Positions 43,440 through 55,695 of a DNA stretch of 64,000 bases are shown here, in pieces. The position numbers and the translations under genes are program-made. This stretch comes from Corinectria fuckeliana (taxonomy: Eukaryota > Ascomycota > Sordariomycetes > Hypocreales > Nectriaceae): positions 62,001-126,000 of the forward strand of contig WPDH01000135.1 in assembly GCA_019137255.1 (NCBI GenBank), given 5' to 3'. Position 1 is the stretch's first letter. Each line of letters opens with the position of its first letter. The notes under the pieces are model-generated. The model saw only the letters and a list, made by a program, of their open reading frames with translations, was not told where the DNA came from and searched no databases.

Positions 43440-45222
43440 TTTTAAGCTGCGACGGTGTTGCATTAACGCCTAGTCTTTGCAAAGTCATCTTCTTTAACCT
43501 GTGGAGTCGGGGATGCTATTTTTGTGTTTGTCGACTAGAATCGCTTATTACATCGTCGATTTAGTTTTAGCGTTTAGCAATTAGACCGGAGGGCAACCTG
43601 ATCACTGCCAAAGACAATTGGTGTAATTTACATTGAGACAACTTAAAAACTACTACATTGGATCCTGGACCTTTCGAGGGCTGGCTTGAACTGACATGGA
43701 CTATTATGTTTTGCCGAATTGGCGCCTTCATCGGACAAAAGGTTAGAACCTGAACCGTTCACGCATTCAAAATATGTACTGACCACGCCTGTAGTGTAGT
43801 ACTTATGGTACAGTCTCGTCCCACCGTCTCGTTCCACGAAAACCTATCCGGAGCTGGGAGTTCATGCACAAAATGATCTTATGTCTTCACTCGGTTGGCT
43901 TCCACCGACAATACTGCACTGATAAAAAAGTCGCAATGGGGAAATCTCTGTTCCTTCATCCAATTTCCCGTCGTCTGCCTACATATACAGACGTGAGACT
44001 CGAGGCGTGACAAGTTAGGTCCGGAAGCCGAGACCCCCATCGAGCTTCCAGCTAGGGTCAACTGAGTGGGACCATTTGCGAGAAACAGGCTATACCACAT
44101 TGTTTCGTTATGCCCGAAACATTTATCTTGTTTATTATGGTTCATTTTGTATTAGAGTAGGAACGTCCGAGCCTAGGACTAGCAAGGAGCAGCAAGGTTC
44201 TTCATGGCCGACGTGCTTATCACCACTGACAACAACAAATGCTTCATTTAATACTCATATTCACTGATGGTCGTGCGGTCATGATTCGTATCACTGCTAG
44301 GGCAGACGGTATCGCGACAATGTGGAAGGCCGTCAACCCTCAGGGCTGGCTCTCTACTGTCAGTTTCAACTACGAAGCTCGCTGAATCAACGAACATGGA
44401 AAAGAAGTGAGGGATGTTTTAGCTACAGCTGGATGACATGAAGATGTCGATCCGTATGATATCGAATCTAATTTCCTACATGTTATTGTATACGAGAGCG
44501 GGGATATAACCGCGTCTGGAATAATCTAGGCAAAGACGATACGACTTTAATCTAGGACACGCGGGGTTTCCTTGCGTGACATAGACAGCAGGTCCAGAGG
44601 TATTGGAGTAATCGATTAATCATCTAACGAGCCACTGACCAGACGGGCTGGGTTGAGGTTACACTTTCTGGTTCGTATTGTTCCTGGTGCACGCTACCTG
44701 AGGTGGCAGCGCAATAAGCTTAAGTACTTGGCGTCGTGTATCGCAGTTTCAGATGCGAAAACCGGAATCTGTACTGCTAATGCGTGGCGTCACACCCTAC
44801 CCTAGGTGGCTACCTAAACACTAAGTAAGAGATACAGTATATATAAACAAAGGAGCGGAACAACTCTACTCTATACGTTAGAAATCTGCTATACTTACGG
44901 AGTAGTATAGAATGAGGCCGCATTGCCCCACTAATAGCATTGATTCTGAGGCAAAATAACTCGGTAAGAAACGGTAATAGCGCCCTTTTGTCCGAATTGC
45001 ATCATCGGGCCGTCTGTCAGAAACTGACAAGGTAATAATGAGAGGTGGTCTGACTCAATCTATTTGCGGCTTAGCTGGGATGCTAGAGATTAGCACATAT
45101 TTTGTACATATCCCTGGCTTATCTCATGATACGTAAAGATTCTCATTCGGACACAATAGTGCTGTCGTTTTATCAGGCAACTAACTATCCAACTCTGCAC
45201 GAGCGCGTCAAGGCACTGGCTT
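43440..45222. other. Long intergenic region, AT-rich, no gene recognised
   Basis: Moderately AT-rich. Scattered stop-laden pieces around 44280-44600 suggest old decayed DNA but match nothing certain. A TATA-like TATATATAAA at about 44838-44848 lies about 375 bp before the next gene's ATG and could belong to its promoter. Confidence 0.5.
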
Positions 45223-47028
45223 ATGCCTCTCGGGTCAATGTCATCGGACTTTCGGGACCAAGAAGGGATCGAGAAGCCAACGGCACTCGCCTGCATCGAG
45301 TGTCGACGGAAACACGTCAAATGCGATGCCTCGGTCCCCGACTGTCAACGCTGCAGGTCCTCGGGGTCACAATGCAACTACCAGCCGTCGCGCCGAGGCC
45401 TGAAAAGACGAAATCCCTATCTTAAGCAGACCTTGCGCCCGGGCTCGGATTCACGAAGGATGCGCCCGTTCGTGAACTCGGACGAGCTGCACGGCAACAC
45501 TGGCCGGAGAGAACCCGAGCAGATCGTTTGGGATTCTGCTGATGCGCAGGACACTTTGACCGAGTTCCAGAGCCAAATGCACGGCAGCCAGAGTAACTGG
45601 AGCCAACAAGACTTCGAGTCGATGCCGGATCAGCCCACCGTTCGCATGGTGCAGGCCTGCGATGTCACGCCAGTCACCTTGGAGGACGAGATTGTAGAAG
45701 ACGACGAGCTGTTCGTCAACTTGTTCTACGCCAACTTCCATGTTGCCCACCCCTGTCTGGTTCCTCGGGGGCTCTACTTCTCCCAGTCCTACCCTCCCTT
45801 TTTGAGGCTTGTGGTGCACTTGATCGGCTGCCATTTCTCAGGCACCGCCTGCAGCGAGACGTTGCGGATCAATGCTTCTCGGGCCATAAAGAAGGCTCAA
45901 AAAGATGGCAATCGCGGGTTCGAGCTGGTGCAGGCTCAGCTGCTGTTCTCCATTGCTCTGCACGCACGCAGTGATTTTACCGAATCGGTGTCGACTCTGT
46001 CGGATGCTGTGTCCTTGGCAATTGAGATTGGCATGTACCGCAAAGAGTATTCCCGCATCCACGGCAGAGGTTCCGCGTTACTCGAGGAGAGTCTGAGGAG
46101 AACCTGGTGGGAGCTGTATGTCACGGATGGCTTCATGGCGGCCTTGCAGCGTCGGACGAGTTTTCGCTCCTCCTCCATCGAAACAGACGTCCCGCTTCCC
46201 TGCGACGAGTCACTCTACGTGGAAGGCTCGTTCATGATGGAGCCCATGTCGCTCGCTCAATTCGACTCACGCATATATGCAGAAGAAGGATTTCATTTCT
46301 CATCCTTCAGTTACAGGATAGAGGCCGTTCGCATTTTGGCCCGCGCTCTCGCCATTGCTTGGATACAAGATATCCACCGAGACCAGGTTGAGGCCATCGA
46401 CAACGCGCTGGCTGCTTGGCCTCACTACTTGGACCTGGGAAAGACGGAGCCTACCAACGTGTCTGGCCAGGTCGACGACATGCTGCTCCAGGCGCAGATG
46501 CTGATACAGTACACGGCAATGTATCTACACTTCCCACGAAGTGATCTAATTGGATTGATCCCGGCGGCCACGGAAATCATGCCGCAAGCACACCTTTTGC
46601 CGGTATACTCAAAGTCCATGCATGGAGTCAAGGCAGTTGAGGCATCCAAGCGCCTGGGTAATCTCGCCGCATTCCAAGATTCAGTAGAGAAGCACTCGCC
46701 CTTCTTCCTCAACGGCCTGCTTCTCAGTGGCATCGTTCAACTTTCCGACTGCTCGCTGCGCCCGTCGAGGTTTCGGCAGCAGTACCACGATCGTCTGCGC
46801 TTGAGCACCGGCGTGCTCAGGTCCTTGGGTCCAGTGTGGGCGTTGGCCCGGGCGACGTGGAGAATGCTGAACAGTATGACCTTAGAGGCTCTGTCGAAGA
46901 CTAACCTGGTGTCTGGACAGGCGCGGTCTCTTGGTGATAGTGCGATTGACGTGAGCATAGCGGCTACTGACCTTGACCTGATGGATCTCCCGTGGATGGA
47001 GCTTCCGACTTGGGCTACGGGAGACTGA
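45223..47028 (+). CDS. Zn2Cys6 transcription factor, 601 aa, single exon
   Basis: Nuclear regulator. The zinc cluster is residues 24-51: CIECRRKHVKCDASVPDC followed by QRCRSSGSQC, spacing CX2CX6CX6CX2CX6C, with a basic stretch behind it (PSRRGLKRRNPYLK). The fungal MHR region runs from about 165 (DDELFVNLFYANFHVAHPCL) with SLAIEIGMYRKEYSRIHG and EESLRRTWWELYVTDG, the typical core. ATG 45223 has a second in-frame ATG five codons later, which could also be used. No intron or lesion. The next gene on the same strand is the MFS permease at 48551, so a regulator-transporter link is possible but 1.5 kb separates them. Confidence 0.9.
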   Translation: MPLGSMSSDFRDQEGIEKPTALACIECRRKHVKCDASVPDCQRCRSSGSQCNYQPSRRGLKRRNPYLKQTLRPGSDSRRMRPFVNSDELHGNTGRREPEQIVWDSADAQDTLTEFQSQMHGSQSNWSQQDFESMPDQPTVRMVQACDVTPVTLEDEIVEDDELFVNLFYANFHVAHPCLVPRGLYFSQSYPPFLRLVVHLIGCHFSGTACSETLRINASRAIKKAQKDGNRGFELVQAQLLFSIALHARSDFTESVSTLSDAVSLAIEIGMYRKEYSRIHGRGSALLEESLRRTWWELYVTDGFMAALQRRTSFRSSSIETDVPLPCDESLYVEGSFMMEPMSLAQFDSRIYAEEGFHFSSFSYRIEAVRILARALAIAWIQDIHRDQVEAIDNALAAWPHYLDLGKTEPTNVSGQVDDMLLQAQMLIQYTAMYLHFPRSDLIGLIPAATEIMPQAHLLPVYSKSMHGVKAVEASKRLGNLAAFQDSVEKHSPFFLNGLLLSGIVQLSDCSLRPSRFRQQYHDRLRLSTGVLRSLGPVWALARATWRMLNSMTLEALSKTNLVSGQARSLGDSAIDVSIAATDLDLMDLPWMELPTWATGD

Positions 47029-48550
47029 ACCCCGGATAAGACCACCTCACCCCAGTAGTTCGACACGCTGCTATCAAGATAACGTCGGTGAAAATTATGT
47101 AGTCACATTGGCCTTGAAGGCGATTGCTGTTGTATATAATTAACATGAAGCATAATGAATGATGAATTTTTGGAAATACTCCCGGCTTCACCATTACCTA
47201 CCTACCTAGCAGCCGGCCCGTATTCAACGTCAATTTGATCAAGTTTTTGCCACCCACAAACCCAGTCCAAGGCCAATTCCAGGGGTACTCGTGTGACTGG
47301 CCACGAAGCGGAGAAATCCTCGACTCTTTCTCACCAAGTGAAAGGGCTATACGCGCCTCAGTGGATCAAACACGCGACATTTCGGCATCTGGGAGCCGCA
47401 TTTTGGCCATCGGGGTCTAAGTGGGGCCGCAGGTCCTCGTCGAGGCCGACGGTGATCCTCAGGAAGATTTTGGGTACATGTACGCGAATATACAGGGGTT
47501 TACGATTCGTTATGACGAGATCTGTTTATCGGACGGGAGCAGTAGAAAATTGGTGTAGCCCAACGTTGAAGGGCTTGGCGATCTGGGCACTAGCTTGCGG
47601 GAGCGGGCACCATGGTACCGAAAAACCATCCACTTGATGATGTCCCCTGGGCTCGGTAACAAGAGGCTTAGAGGGATCTAATTAGTGGCCAAGTGAGCTC
47701 CCACATGTGTCTCAGTCAACGCGTGGTTAGGCGGTACAGCCAGTTTAAGCACGAGGCGCAACGCTAGCCTCAGGTGCATGAACTACCTGGCCAACAAGGT
47801 CGACTCGGCTGTTGAGGAAGAGATGCCAATAGACAGTGATATATAGAACCAAGCTTCGGGTTTTGCAGCTGTGCCATCAAAAGTTGCTAGCTATAGTAGC
47901 ACTGATACGGCCGTACCACATGAGAATGTAGCTTGAAAGAATGAGTGACTTATAAGTCTAGAAGTCTGCGGCTTTCGTGCCTAGGACTTGCCCATCCCCT
48001 AGCTAAATGTAGTTGGCTGATTTACGTATTCTTCCACGCATAAACTGGAACAAACGGATCCTGGCCGAGACTATTCTATGGAACCGTCTGTGCATGGCTT
48101 AGCGTGCGGCTCGGTGTCTACAATCACTTTGGACAGAAAGACGCCGGCACCGATAGCGAATACCCATAATGCTAAGCCTAGATCGGAAAGCAGACACCGG
48201 ACCTGAGTTTTCTCTTGCAGTCATCGCGAGATAACAGCCGCGAACCACTCCACTTGACGTGCACGAGGGAACTTAAGGCGGATGATGCCATCGCAGCTCG
48301 ATATTGTGAACGCCGTACAATGTTTCTTGCAACACGGCTGCAACATCAGATATATAGAGAAGATACCAGGGGTAGTGAGAACGCCAAGAATATTAAACAA
48401 GGCATCGCCTCGCTGAGAAAATCGGTGTTTCATCAGCAAGTCATCGAGTCGTGAGATCGAGGCCACCCCTGCAGACTACGCCCGCCAGGCCAGCACAGCA
48501 CCAGAGTCCCACCCAACCAGTGACGTTCTGCGTCACAGCCGTCGTCCAAG
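47029..48550. other. Intergenic, possible relic near 47.3-47.6 kb
   Basis: Frames at about 47235-47637 read smoothly when switched between two frames (HQVKGLYAPQWIKHATF, later ANIQGFTIRYDEICLSDG) and may be a decayed gene of unknown family. The rest shows no gene. Confidence 0.4.
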
Positions 48551-50255
48551 ATGGGCAATGAGAAGGAAGCGATCCCTGAAGTCGCCAGTGGGCGCTCCAG
48601 CAGCTCGATCCGCGGCCAGAAGATCATCTCGAGCAGGGCTGCCGATGAGACGCTCCAGCTCATGGAACAGCACGGGGATGAGTTTGGGGAGCTGACCCCG
48701 GAAAAGCTGAAGAAGCTTAAGCGGAAGCTCTACTTTCATGTCCTGCTATTGGTCACCTTTATCGATTTTATGCTTTACGTACGTTTTTGCTTGGGAAAGG
48801 CGACAGGATGCATGGTTGCATGATGCTAACGGTCTTTAGGTCGACAAATCGACTCTGGGTCAAGCTACTCTTCTGGGCTTGTTCGAAGACACGGGTCTTG
48901 ACAACGCCGAGTACAACAACTTGAACTCTCTGTTCTATACGGGTAGGTCCATCGAAAGTGATTAATTGTTGAATTCAGCCCCTAATTGCAAAACAGGCTA
49001 CATTCTCGGCCAAGTTCCCGGTCACTTTCTCATCCAGCGCCTCCACCTTCGCACTTACATCTCTGGTACCATCTTCACCTGGGCTGCCATTGTATGCCTG
49101 CACTGCGTTGCCAAGAGCTACGGCGCTCTCATCCCGCTCCGTTTCTTCCTTGGATTCGTCGAGTCGTCCATGATCCCCGCGCTGGAAATCACCATGAACA
49201 TGTTCTTCACGCAGCAGGAGGTCCTCCAAATCCAACCCATTTTCTACATCTCCTGCATCGGTTCGCCCATGTTCACCGGCCTCGTCTCGTACGGGCTCCT
49301 CTTCAGCAAAGTCAGTGTCAGCCCGTGGAAGTTCTTCATGATCATCACTGGCGGAATATCGCTTATTCTGTCTGGAATCACTTGGGTTGCGTTCCCGAAC
49401 AACCCTTCTACGGCCTGGTTCCTGTCCACTGAGGAAAAGGTCCACACTATCAAGCGAGTACAAGACGCATCTAGGAGCTCTATCGAGCAGAAGACATTCA
49501 AGAAGCACCAGTTTCACGAGGCTCTGAGGGACCCAGTATCTTGGCTCTTTGCCGGCGCCGGGTTCACTCTCATGCTGGCGAACAACCTTACCTATCAGCA
49601 GAGTCTGCTGTTCCTCGACCTCGGCGTATCGAACCTTGGATCGACGCTGGTTTGGGTTGCATCTGGTGGCTTTGCTATTCTCGCCTGCATCGTGGCCTCG
49701 ATTCTGATCCGCTACTTCCCTGGATACAGCGCCTTCTGGGCGGCACTCTGGTGTATCCCATGCATTGCTACCAGTATCGGCATGGTTACCATATCCTGGG
49801 ACAAGACCATTCCCCTGTTGGCCTGTCTGATCCTTCCGCCCAACTGCTTTGCGCAAACTTGGATCATCTCACTGGGATGGCTGTCATCGAGCTGCGCCGG
49901 CCACACGAAGCGGCTCACTCGCAACGCCATGTTCATGGTGCTGTACGGAATCTCAAACATCATCTCCCCACAACTATGGAAAGCCGGCGGGCCCCGCTAC
50001 TATGGTGCCTGGATTACCCAGATCGTTGTCAGCTTCACCATGACGCCTCTTCTGCTGCTCACCATCAGGTACATCCTGTCGAAGCGCAACAAGGAGCGTC
50101 GGCAGTGGATCGCGGAACAAGCGGCGCTGGGTAACCACGGCGAGGGCTTCGTAGAGCAAACCGACGGAAGCGGCGAGTCAAACAAGGTCAAAGTCGATGT
50201 TGCGATGCTGGACTTGACTGATCTGGAGAACAAGTTTTTCCTCTATCCCCTTTGA
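48551..50255 (+). CDS. MFS permease, Dal5/allantoate type (paralogue of 6978-8689)
   Basis: Three exons, 48551-48778, 48840-48942 and 48997-50255, give 529 residues. The N-terminus ends LTPEKLKKLKRKLYFHV; then MLYVDKSTLGQATLLG, LFEDTGLDNAEYNNLNSLFYTGY, GQVPGHFLIQRL, LGFVESSMIPALEITMNMFF and FMIITGGISLILSGITWV. The C-terminal half has LTRNAMFMVLYGISNIISP and PRYYGAWITQIVVSF and ends LDLTDLENKFFLYPL. Twelve helices are expected. The middle exon is 103 nt in both this gene and the one at 6978-8689, with the same intron phases (0 and 1), which shows common descent. It probably carries an organic anion, allantoate- or vitamin-like solute; the exact solute is unknown. Confidence 0.93.
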
Positions 50256-50918
50256 GGACACCGCTTCCTCGGCTTTAGACAGATAGCATACAATATACAC
50301 TATGGGTTAACCGTTAGATAATTTAAGACAACTTTCAGATTTATCTCACACCATTTCTGTGAGTCTTGACTAAGTATCGATTTGCTATTGACTAGTCCTC
50401 CAGTTAATGAACACACGTTGAAAGTCATCTTAACCATCTCCCAGATCTGTTGTAGAAGACCCGGGTAACAACACGAATGGCTGGATTTGCAGTAAGTATG
50501 GTTCCTCATATCTGAACTTCACACGAGACTTTAAATGTCAGACTTGGCTCAACCCACTTCGTCAAGCAGACTTCTTTATAGACTATTGCGTTGGTAGACA
50601 TCCTCATTATCGGACCAACCTTACACAAGCATCAAGAATTCATCGACAATCCGTTCTGTTTAAAAAGTTCTTGAGCGGGTTCCAAGGACCCTATCATCGT
50701 CGCAAAAGCACTCAAACGCCTCACTGTCCCGTGGTAGCTTCAAAGGTGAGGTGGTCTTAGGGCCTAACTATATTTCTATGTCCTGATGATCTTCTTTGCT
50801 GCAAAGGTGTAACTTAAGAGAGATCCGATGCCACATAACACAATTAAACCTTGTTCAATAATTCTCAAAAGAGCACCTAACATACTACTAAAGCGATCAA
50901 TAGTCACCCACGACCTCT
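50256..50918. other. Intergenic between convergent genes
   Basis: AT-rich 3' regions of the permease and the membrane protein. No gene seen. Confidence 0.65.
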
Positions 50919-52975
50919 TCAAAGATAGAGTCTCTTTGGGCCCAGAGGTCTCCAACCTTCGTCGTCATCCTGAACTGGCTTCTCGGGAGATGAAGCAGTC
51001 TTGAACACGATATTTCCCACCTCGTCATTAGGAGAATCATCTGACAGCTGAACCCTCAAACCCCCCAAAGCTCTCGCCCTCGCTGGACCATCCAGCCCCG
51101 AGCCTCCAGGCGGCAAGCCCACGTGTGGATTCTCACGGGTCAAGGAACTTGCAAACCCTAGGATATCTGGCCCGCGGATGAAACCCTGCAGTAGAGCCCC
51201 GGCCACGGCCAATACCTCGAGGCACAGCGTCGTGGTGATTAGTATGGCTACCCAGTGACGGTTTGCGCGATAGACGTCGTATCGGACCGTTGCTACCCCC
51301 TCAGTTTGGTTATAGAAGATCGTCAGAGGGGCCTTGGGTGAATAAACTGCAAGTTCACCAGCAGTCGGTTGTCCTCGAAAGGACACGTGGGTGTGATTGA
51401 AAGGATCTAGCGTCGCCTCCCAGTACGTGTTGAAAGCCGTGGTGAGGCGCTTAGAAAAGTCCTCCAGGGAAATATTGGTCCAGTTCTGTGTTTCCTGCCG
51501 GGAAAATGGATATACTTTCCCCGCTAGATACTTTTCAGTGGACGACATGACATATAAGTCCGTTCGCCCCGTCTCAGCAGTTCGCCAATTCGAGAGGTGG
51601 TTGGCTCGTTCCGAGTATCGCTCGGCAGTCATCAGGTTACGGAAACTGTTGGTCTTGTATCGGTCGTTTGCCCGCTTTTGGCGCGCTGCCCAGCAACTTG
51701 TTGATGCAGCGGATGAGTTGCATGTAATACTCGTATCGACAACGACTGGGCGTATGCTGCAGTTGAAGAGGGCAAAGTGATCAACCCGAGTTTTCTGGGC
51801 TGTTCGGTCTACTGCCGCGAATAGCATGTATGCTGGCGGAACGTCGTTGAGCGGAATTGGCTTCTGACGAATGTCCGGGAATATCTCTGTCAGGTTTGGC
51901 AAGGTTATCGAGGCAGCAAAGGTACTGAGCTTTTGGGACTCGGAAGATTTGTTGAAGAGAGCCGGCACATCAGTCGAGCGATCAGACATGTAGGTAGATA
52001 ACTGGTTGATGAGAAGCCCGTCTTTTACCGAGCTGCAGTCGAAGTCGTAATATATCGTCTCAACTGTGAAGTTGTACAGCGCCCTTTCGGAGAGAATGTT
52101 CAACCCCTGGATCTTGACGCCGAGCAAGGACGCATAATAGTCATCACCCACGGCGAGTGCTTCCTGGTCGACTCGACGCTCGACGCCATCTCCCAGCTGT
52201 TTTGGCCATTGTGGAATCTTGGGCAAGTCCCACAAATCCATAGGATATCCTTTTTGCGAAAAAGAAGCCAACAGGCTGGAGGCGTAGAGGATATTGACGC
52301 TAACAATAGCATCGGACACTCCACTCCCGCCTTCATACCATGACATTTGATATTGGGGGTGGGCAAAGTAAATAGTACTCGTTTTTTCTGTGCTTGCGTT
52401 CCCCTTGTGCAGCAACCTTGCGGCGCTCTGCCCTCCGAGAGGGGACAGACTCCACGTGAGGAAGATTAGTATACCAATGAGCACCTGGGTCCGAACAAAC
52501 AGCAGTCGCTCAATAGCCCCAGCGAGGCTTTGGCTGCCAAAGATCTGCTCGAGTGTGGCAAGCTCAATGCCATCTCGGTTCTCCAGACGCCAGCGGGCAA
52601 AACTCTTGAAAAAGCGGCTGGCCAAAGCGGCAAATAGGATCGGGTAGATTGTTGGGCTGAGGCGTGTGAGGTCAACGATTTGTTGACCATAGGGTGACAT
52701 AGGCTCTCCTTCGAGGCGAAGCGCTAGGATGGCAAGGACTGTAGAGACGTCAGCTTCCGTGGAAATGTTGGTAGTAATGGGGCCTTACCGAAGAAGCAAG
52801 TTGGCGCGAGGGTTAGGAGGATATCCCAAGCCCAGCCTCCCACCAACTCAAGTCGTCCGGGACCAAGTGTGTGCGGGCCTCCATGCCAATCATCTGGGAT
52901 GGATGTTTCGCCGTTTGACTTTTGAGGCTCGATGTCATCGCCGGGCATGATTCTCGCCACTGATATATAGGACAT
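50919..52975 (-). CDS. Large integral membrane protein of unknown function, 668 aa
   Basis: Exons 52975-52789 and 52738-50919 join in phase 1 at the helix APTCFF|VLAILALRLEG. The N-terminus has GGWAWDILLTLAPTCFF, a helix found in a fungal family of unknown function. More helices are LSPTIYPILFAALASRFF and LLFVRTQVLIGILIFLTWSL, then a long extracellular-looking domain (about 180-530) with several N-glycosylation sequons (NFTVE, NLTEIF, NCSI, NWTNIS, NHTHV) and cysteines, and a final helix WVAILITTTLCLEVLAVAGALL before a cytosolic tail rich in acidic residues. The topology suggests a plasma-membrane or vacuolar protein with one large glycosylated loop. No enzyme motif is visible. Confidence 0.85.
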
Positions 52976-55695
52976 GGCGGCTACACTGTGGAGACTCGTG
53001 GTGCATGTGCTTGGGTATAGTTAAACCAAGGTTAAGGGGGGAATTGTCTCTTTTTATTGTTTCGCAGCGCAGCCTGATTGAGATTGAGCCGCAAATGCTG
53101 GGGTTTCTATTTTGCGTGCATGGTGCGCAAATGTTGGTTGGAGACCATCAGGCTGAGAAAGTATTAGCTCAGAGACGCTGATGCTCTGAGACACAGCAGC
53201 GCCAAGGCCTGCGGATATGCTACTCCGCCACATCCAAAACGCAGATACGAGGAGGGCGAGAGGGGGGCGAAGTGAGGTTACACATCTGTGCCTTGGCTAA
53301 TCTCACGTCATTGTGCTTCCGATGTCGTGCAACAATCAGCAAGAATTCTATGACTATACACATTACCAATTCAGCCCCGCACAGTTGACAACGGCATCAA
53401 GCACAATAATGCAATATAGTGAGAGCGGCGCACACTGCTTTAAGTGAGCCTTATACAGCGATGGAACGGGGTAGGGATCTAACTGGCTCACGTGTCGGAA
53501 ACCGGCGAGTTGGAAGGTGCTGATAAAGACGGTTCCCTCGCCTGTGAGTCTATGCGCCTCGATACAGAGTCCTATGATCTATGTGAATAAAGTGGAGGGC
53601 ATAGATGCTCAAGGAATAGTTTTGGGCGTGCTTGTACGGAGATCCGGTCGTCGGTTGAAGCGGTCTGAAAGAGATCCGGCGGAAAGATATCGACACGTGG
53701 GAAAGAACCAAGGATCTTGTCCCACAAGTCAACGTACTTTAGACATAGTTACTGAAGTTCAATATTGGGGATATGGCGTAAGACGTCTTGAAGATGCGTA
53801 GAGGAGCTGTGAGTGTCTTAAGATTGACCCCTGGCGTAGTTGATGACGCATGAACATGCAAATGCTGCCGAAAGGCAATTGGCTTGCCTTTGAACCTCCT
53901 ACACAGTTTTACCCGACCCTTTCGAGTGATTAAAGGCCATCTATGCACTCATGGTATTTATTCCAGCCCTCATTTCATAGTGGCTCATCAGAGCGCGCTC
54001 GCGGCAGGCTCCGCGCCAAACTTGGAGAAGAACAACGAGCCTGAAATAGCTCCCGCGCAGGTCATGACTTTAAGGTTTCCCGTTGTTGACGGGCTAGAGT
54101 TTTATGCAGAACTCGAGAGTAATAGGTTCAAGTTCTAGCCGTTGAGTGGTGTTGGTCTGGCCCTGACTGTAGCCTCAATGCTCTCCCGCCTCCCGTAATT
54201 TCTTTCAAGAGTAAGACTCCAAGTTGCCCGTCCTCCGTCTGTCGGATCGGGTCCTAGCATTGGCGGTTATTTGAGTAACGACTTTTACCCCGTGAAGCCA
54301 TCGTCGATCCCTAAAGATATGCTCTCATCAACCGTAAGAGCAAGCTATTTCCGCGGTCGCCTACAGGAGATTGCGTCAGACCAAACAAGCGGAACAGTTT
54401 TGGTAGAAGTTTACATGACTAGAATTTCAGCTCTATCGGCACTGGCATCGCTGTGTTGCCGGTAACAGCCAATGTGATGCTTGAGGCGAACATGGCTGCA
54501 AAGGCACAGAGTTTCATGTCGATGTCGGTGAAGCGACGCTCATGGGCAGATTGAAAGATGTAGCGGTGGCCGTCGGGGAGAGGCCGTTGAGAAAGAAGTG
54601 CAAGCTGAGCCAATTGCGATTGAAATGTCTATTGCAGCTTCCGTTAAGACTACAGCATGCCTGCAGACGAGCCCTACAGTCCCACTAATACAGTACAAGA
54701 TAGCATCAGGATCAGCCAACTGACACTAGCAGTCTACCGGGAACAGCCTTCATTTGCCATACAATCGGCCTACTGCAGCGCCATCGAGGGATCTTGCTGA
54801 CGGAAAACTCCAACGGTCCACCGGGTGTGCTTTATTACAGTTAATATGAAGCGGTAACGCGGAAGTGGCGTTGATGAAGAAAACCTAGAGCTGAGCACGG
54901 GACTATTCGTATGTATTTTCCACAGCGCCCAATAGGAAATGTCCTTTACAGGCCGAATCTGATCTGTATTCTGTCCAGGCAAGCACATATACCGGTCACC
55001 GGCACGGACCGGTATCAAAGAATAAACGACCGCCTGATGATATATGGAGGAGCGCCCGATGGTGGCTAATCACATTAGCTACCGAGCCTAGGCAAGCGAG
55101 CTTTTACGTACAAATGGTAAACTAACTTTGCTTTTGACGAGTGTCCAGGACCAGTTGACTCACAAGACCTGGGATCGCGATCCACTGCGTGGAGTACGGG
55201 CGGAGTCCACTACCGGATCTCGTGAGTCGATGTGGTTCAGGTTTCTTTTCAAATGGTCATAATCAGCTGTAGTATCTGTAGACGTCTTTGGCCTTGTTGG
55301 ACAATCGAAGCAACATCTACGGTGTATGACTTGTAGCTTTGCTTCTTCACAGTCGCGAAGCGGTGGAGCTTGCAGAACCCTCGCGTTTTTCACGGCATCT
55401 TCTCGGAGTCCGCGTCCCAGCATAGCGTCAACCAGACATGCCGGGATTAATCGCCCCAAATATACCACCCCATTGTCTTGATTTCAATTGTAAGCTTAAA
55501 ATTCTAGAGTCATGCGCACGCCTCTCAATACAAGCGGTGATGGTTACGGTGGACTTGTGGAGCCTGAGAGTATTCGACAAGATACGGTCGTCTACTTCGC
55601 GTCTCCGGTATATATAAGAGGAGTCCGATAAGTAAATTGGCGAATCGATCAAGCAATCATCAGAGTCTCAGGCTTTCAACCCGGCAGCTTTGAAT
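52976..55695. other. Long intergenic region, no gene recognised
   Basis: Open frames at 53517-53801, 53884-54138, 54419-54613 and 55160-55468 are short and show no conserved motif. The one at 54419-54613 (minus) has an inner ATG giving a 32-residue signal-like peptide, too short to support as a gene. Confidence 0.5.
55609..55618 (+). promoter_or_regulatory. TATA box of the monocarboxylate-type MFS gene
   Basis: TATATATAAG 78 bp upstream of the ATG at 55696. Confidence 0.6.

Noticed and set aside
48975..49856. 293-codon minus-strand frame
   Set aside because: Antisense of the permease exon 3; charged low-complexity product.
54419..54517. 32-residue signal-like peptide (MKLCAFAAMFASSITLAV) on the minus strand
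   Set aside because: Too short, no conserved continuation or intron found; could be chance.
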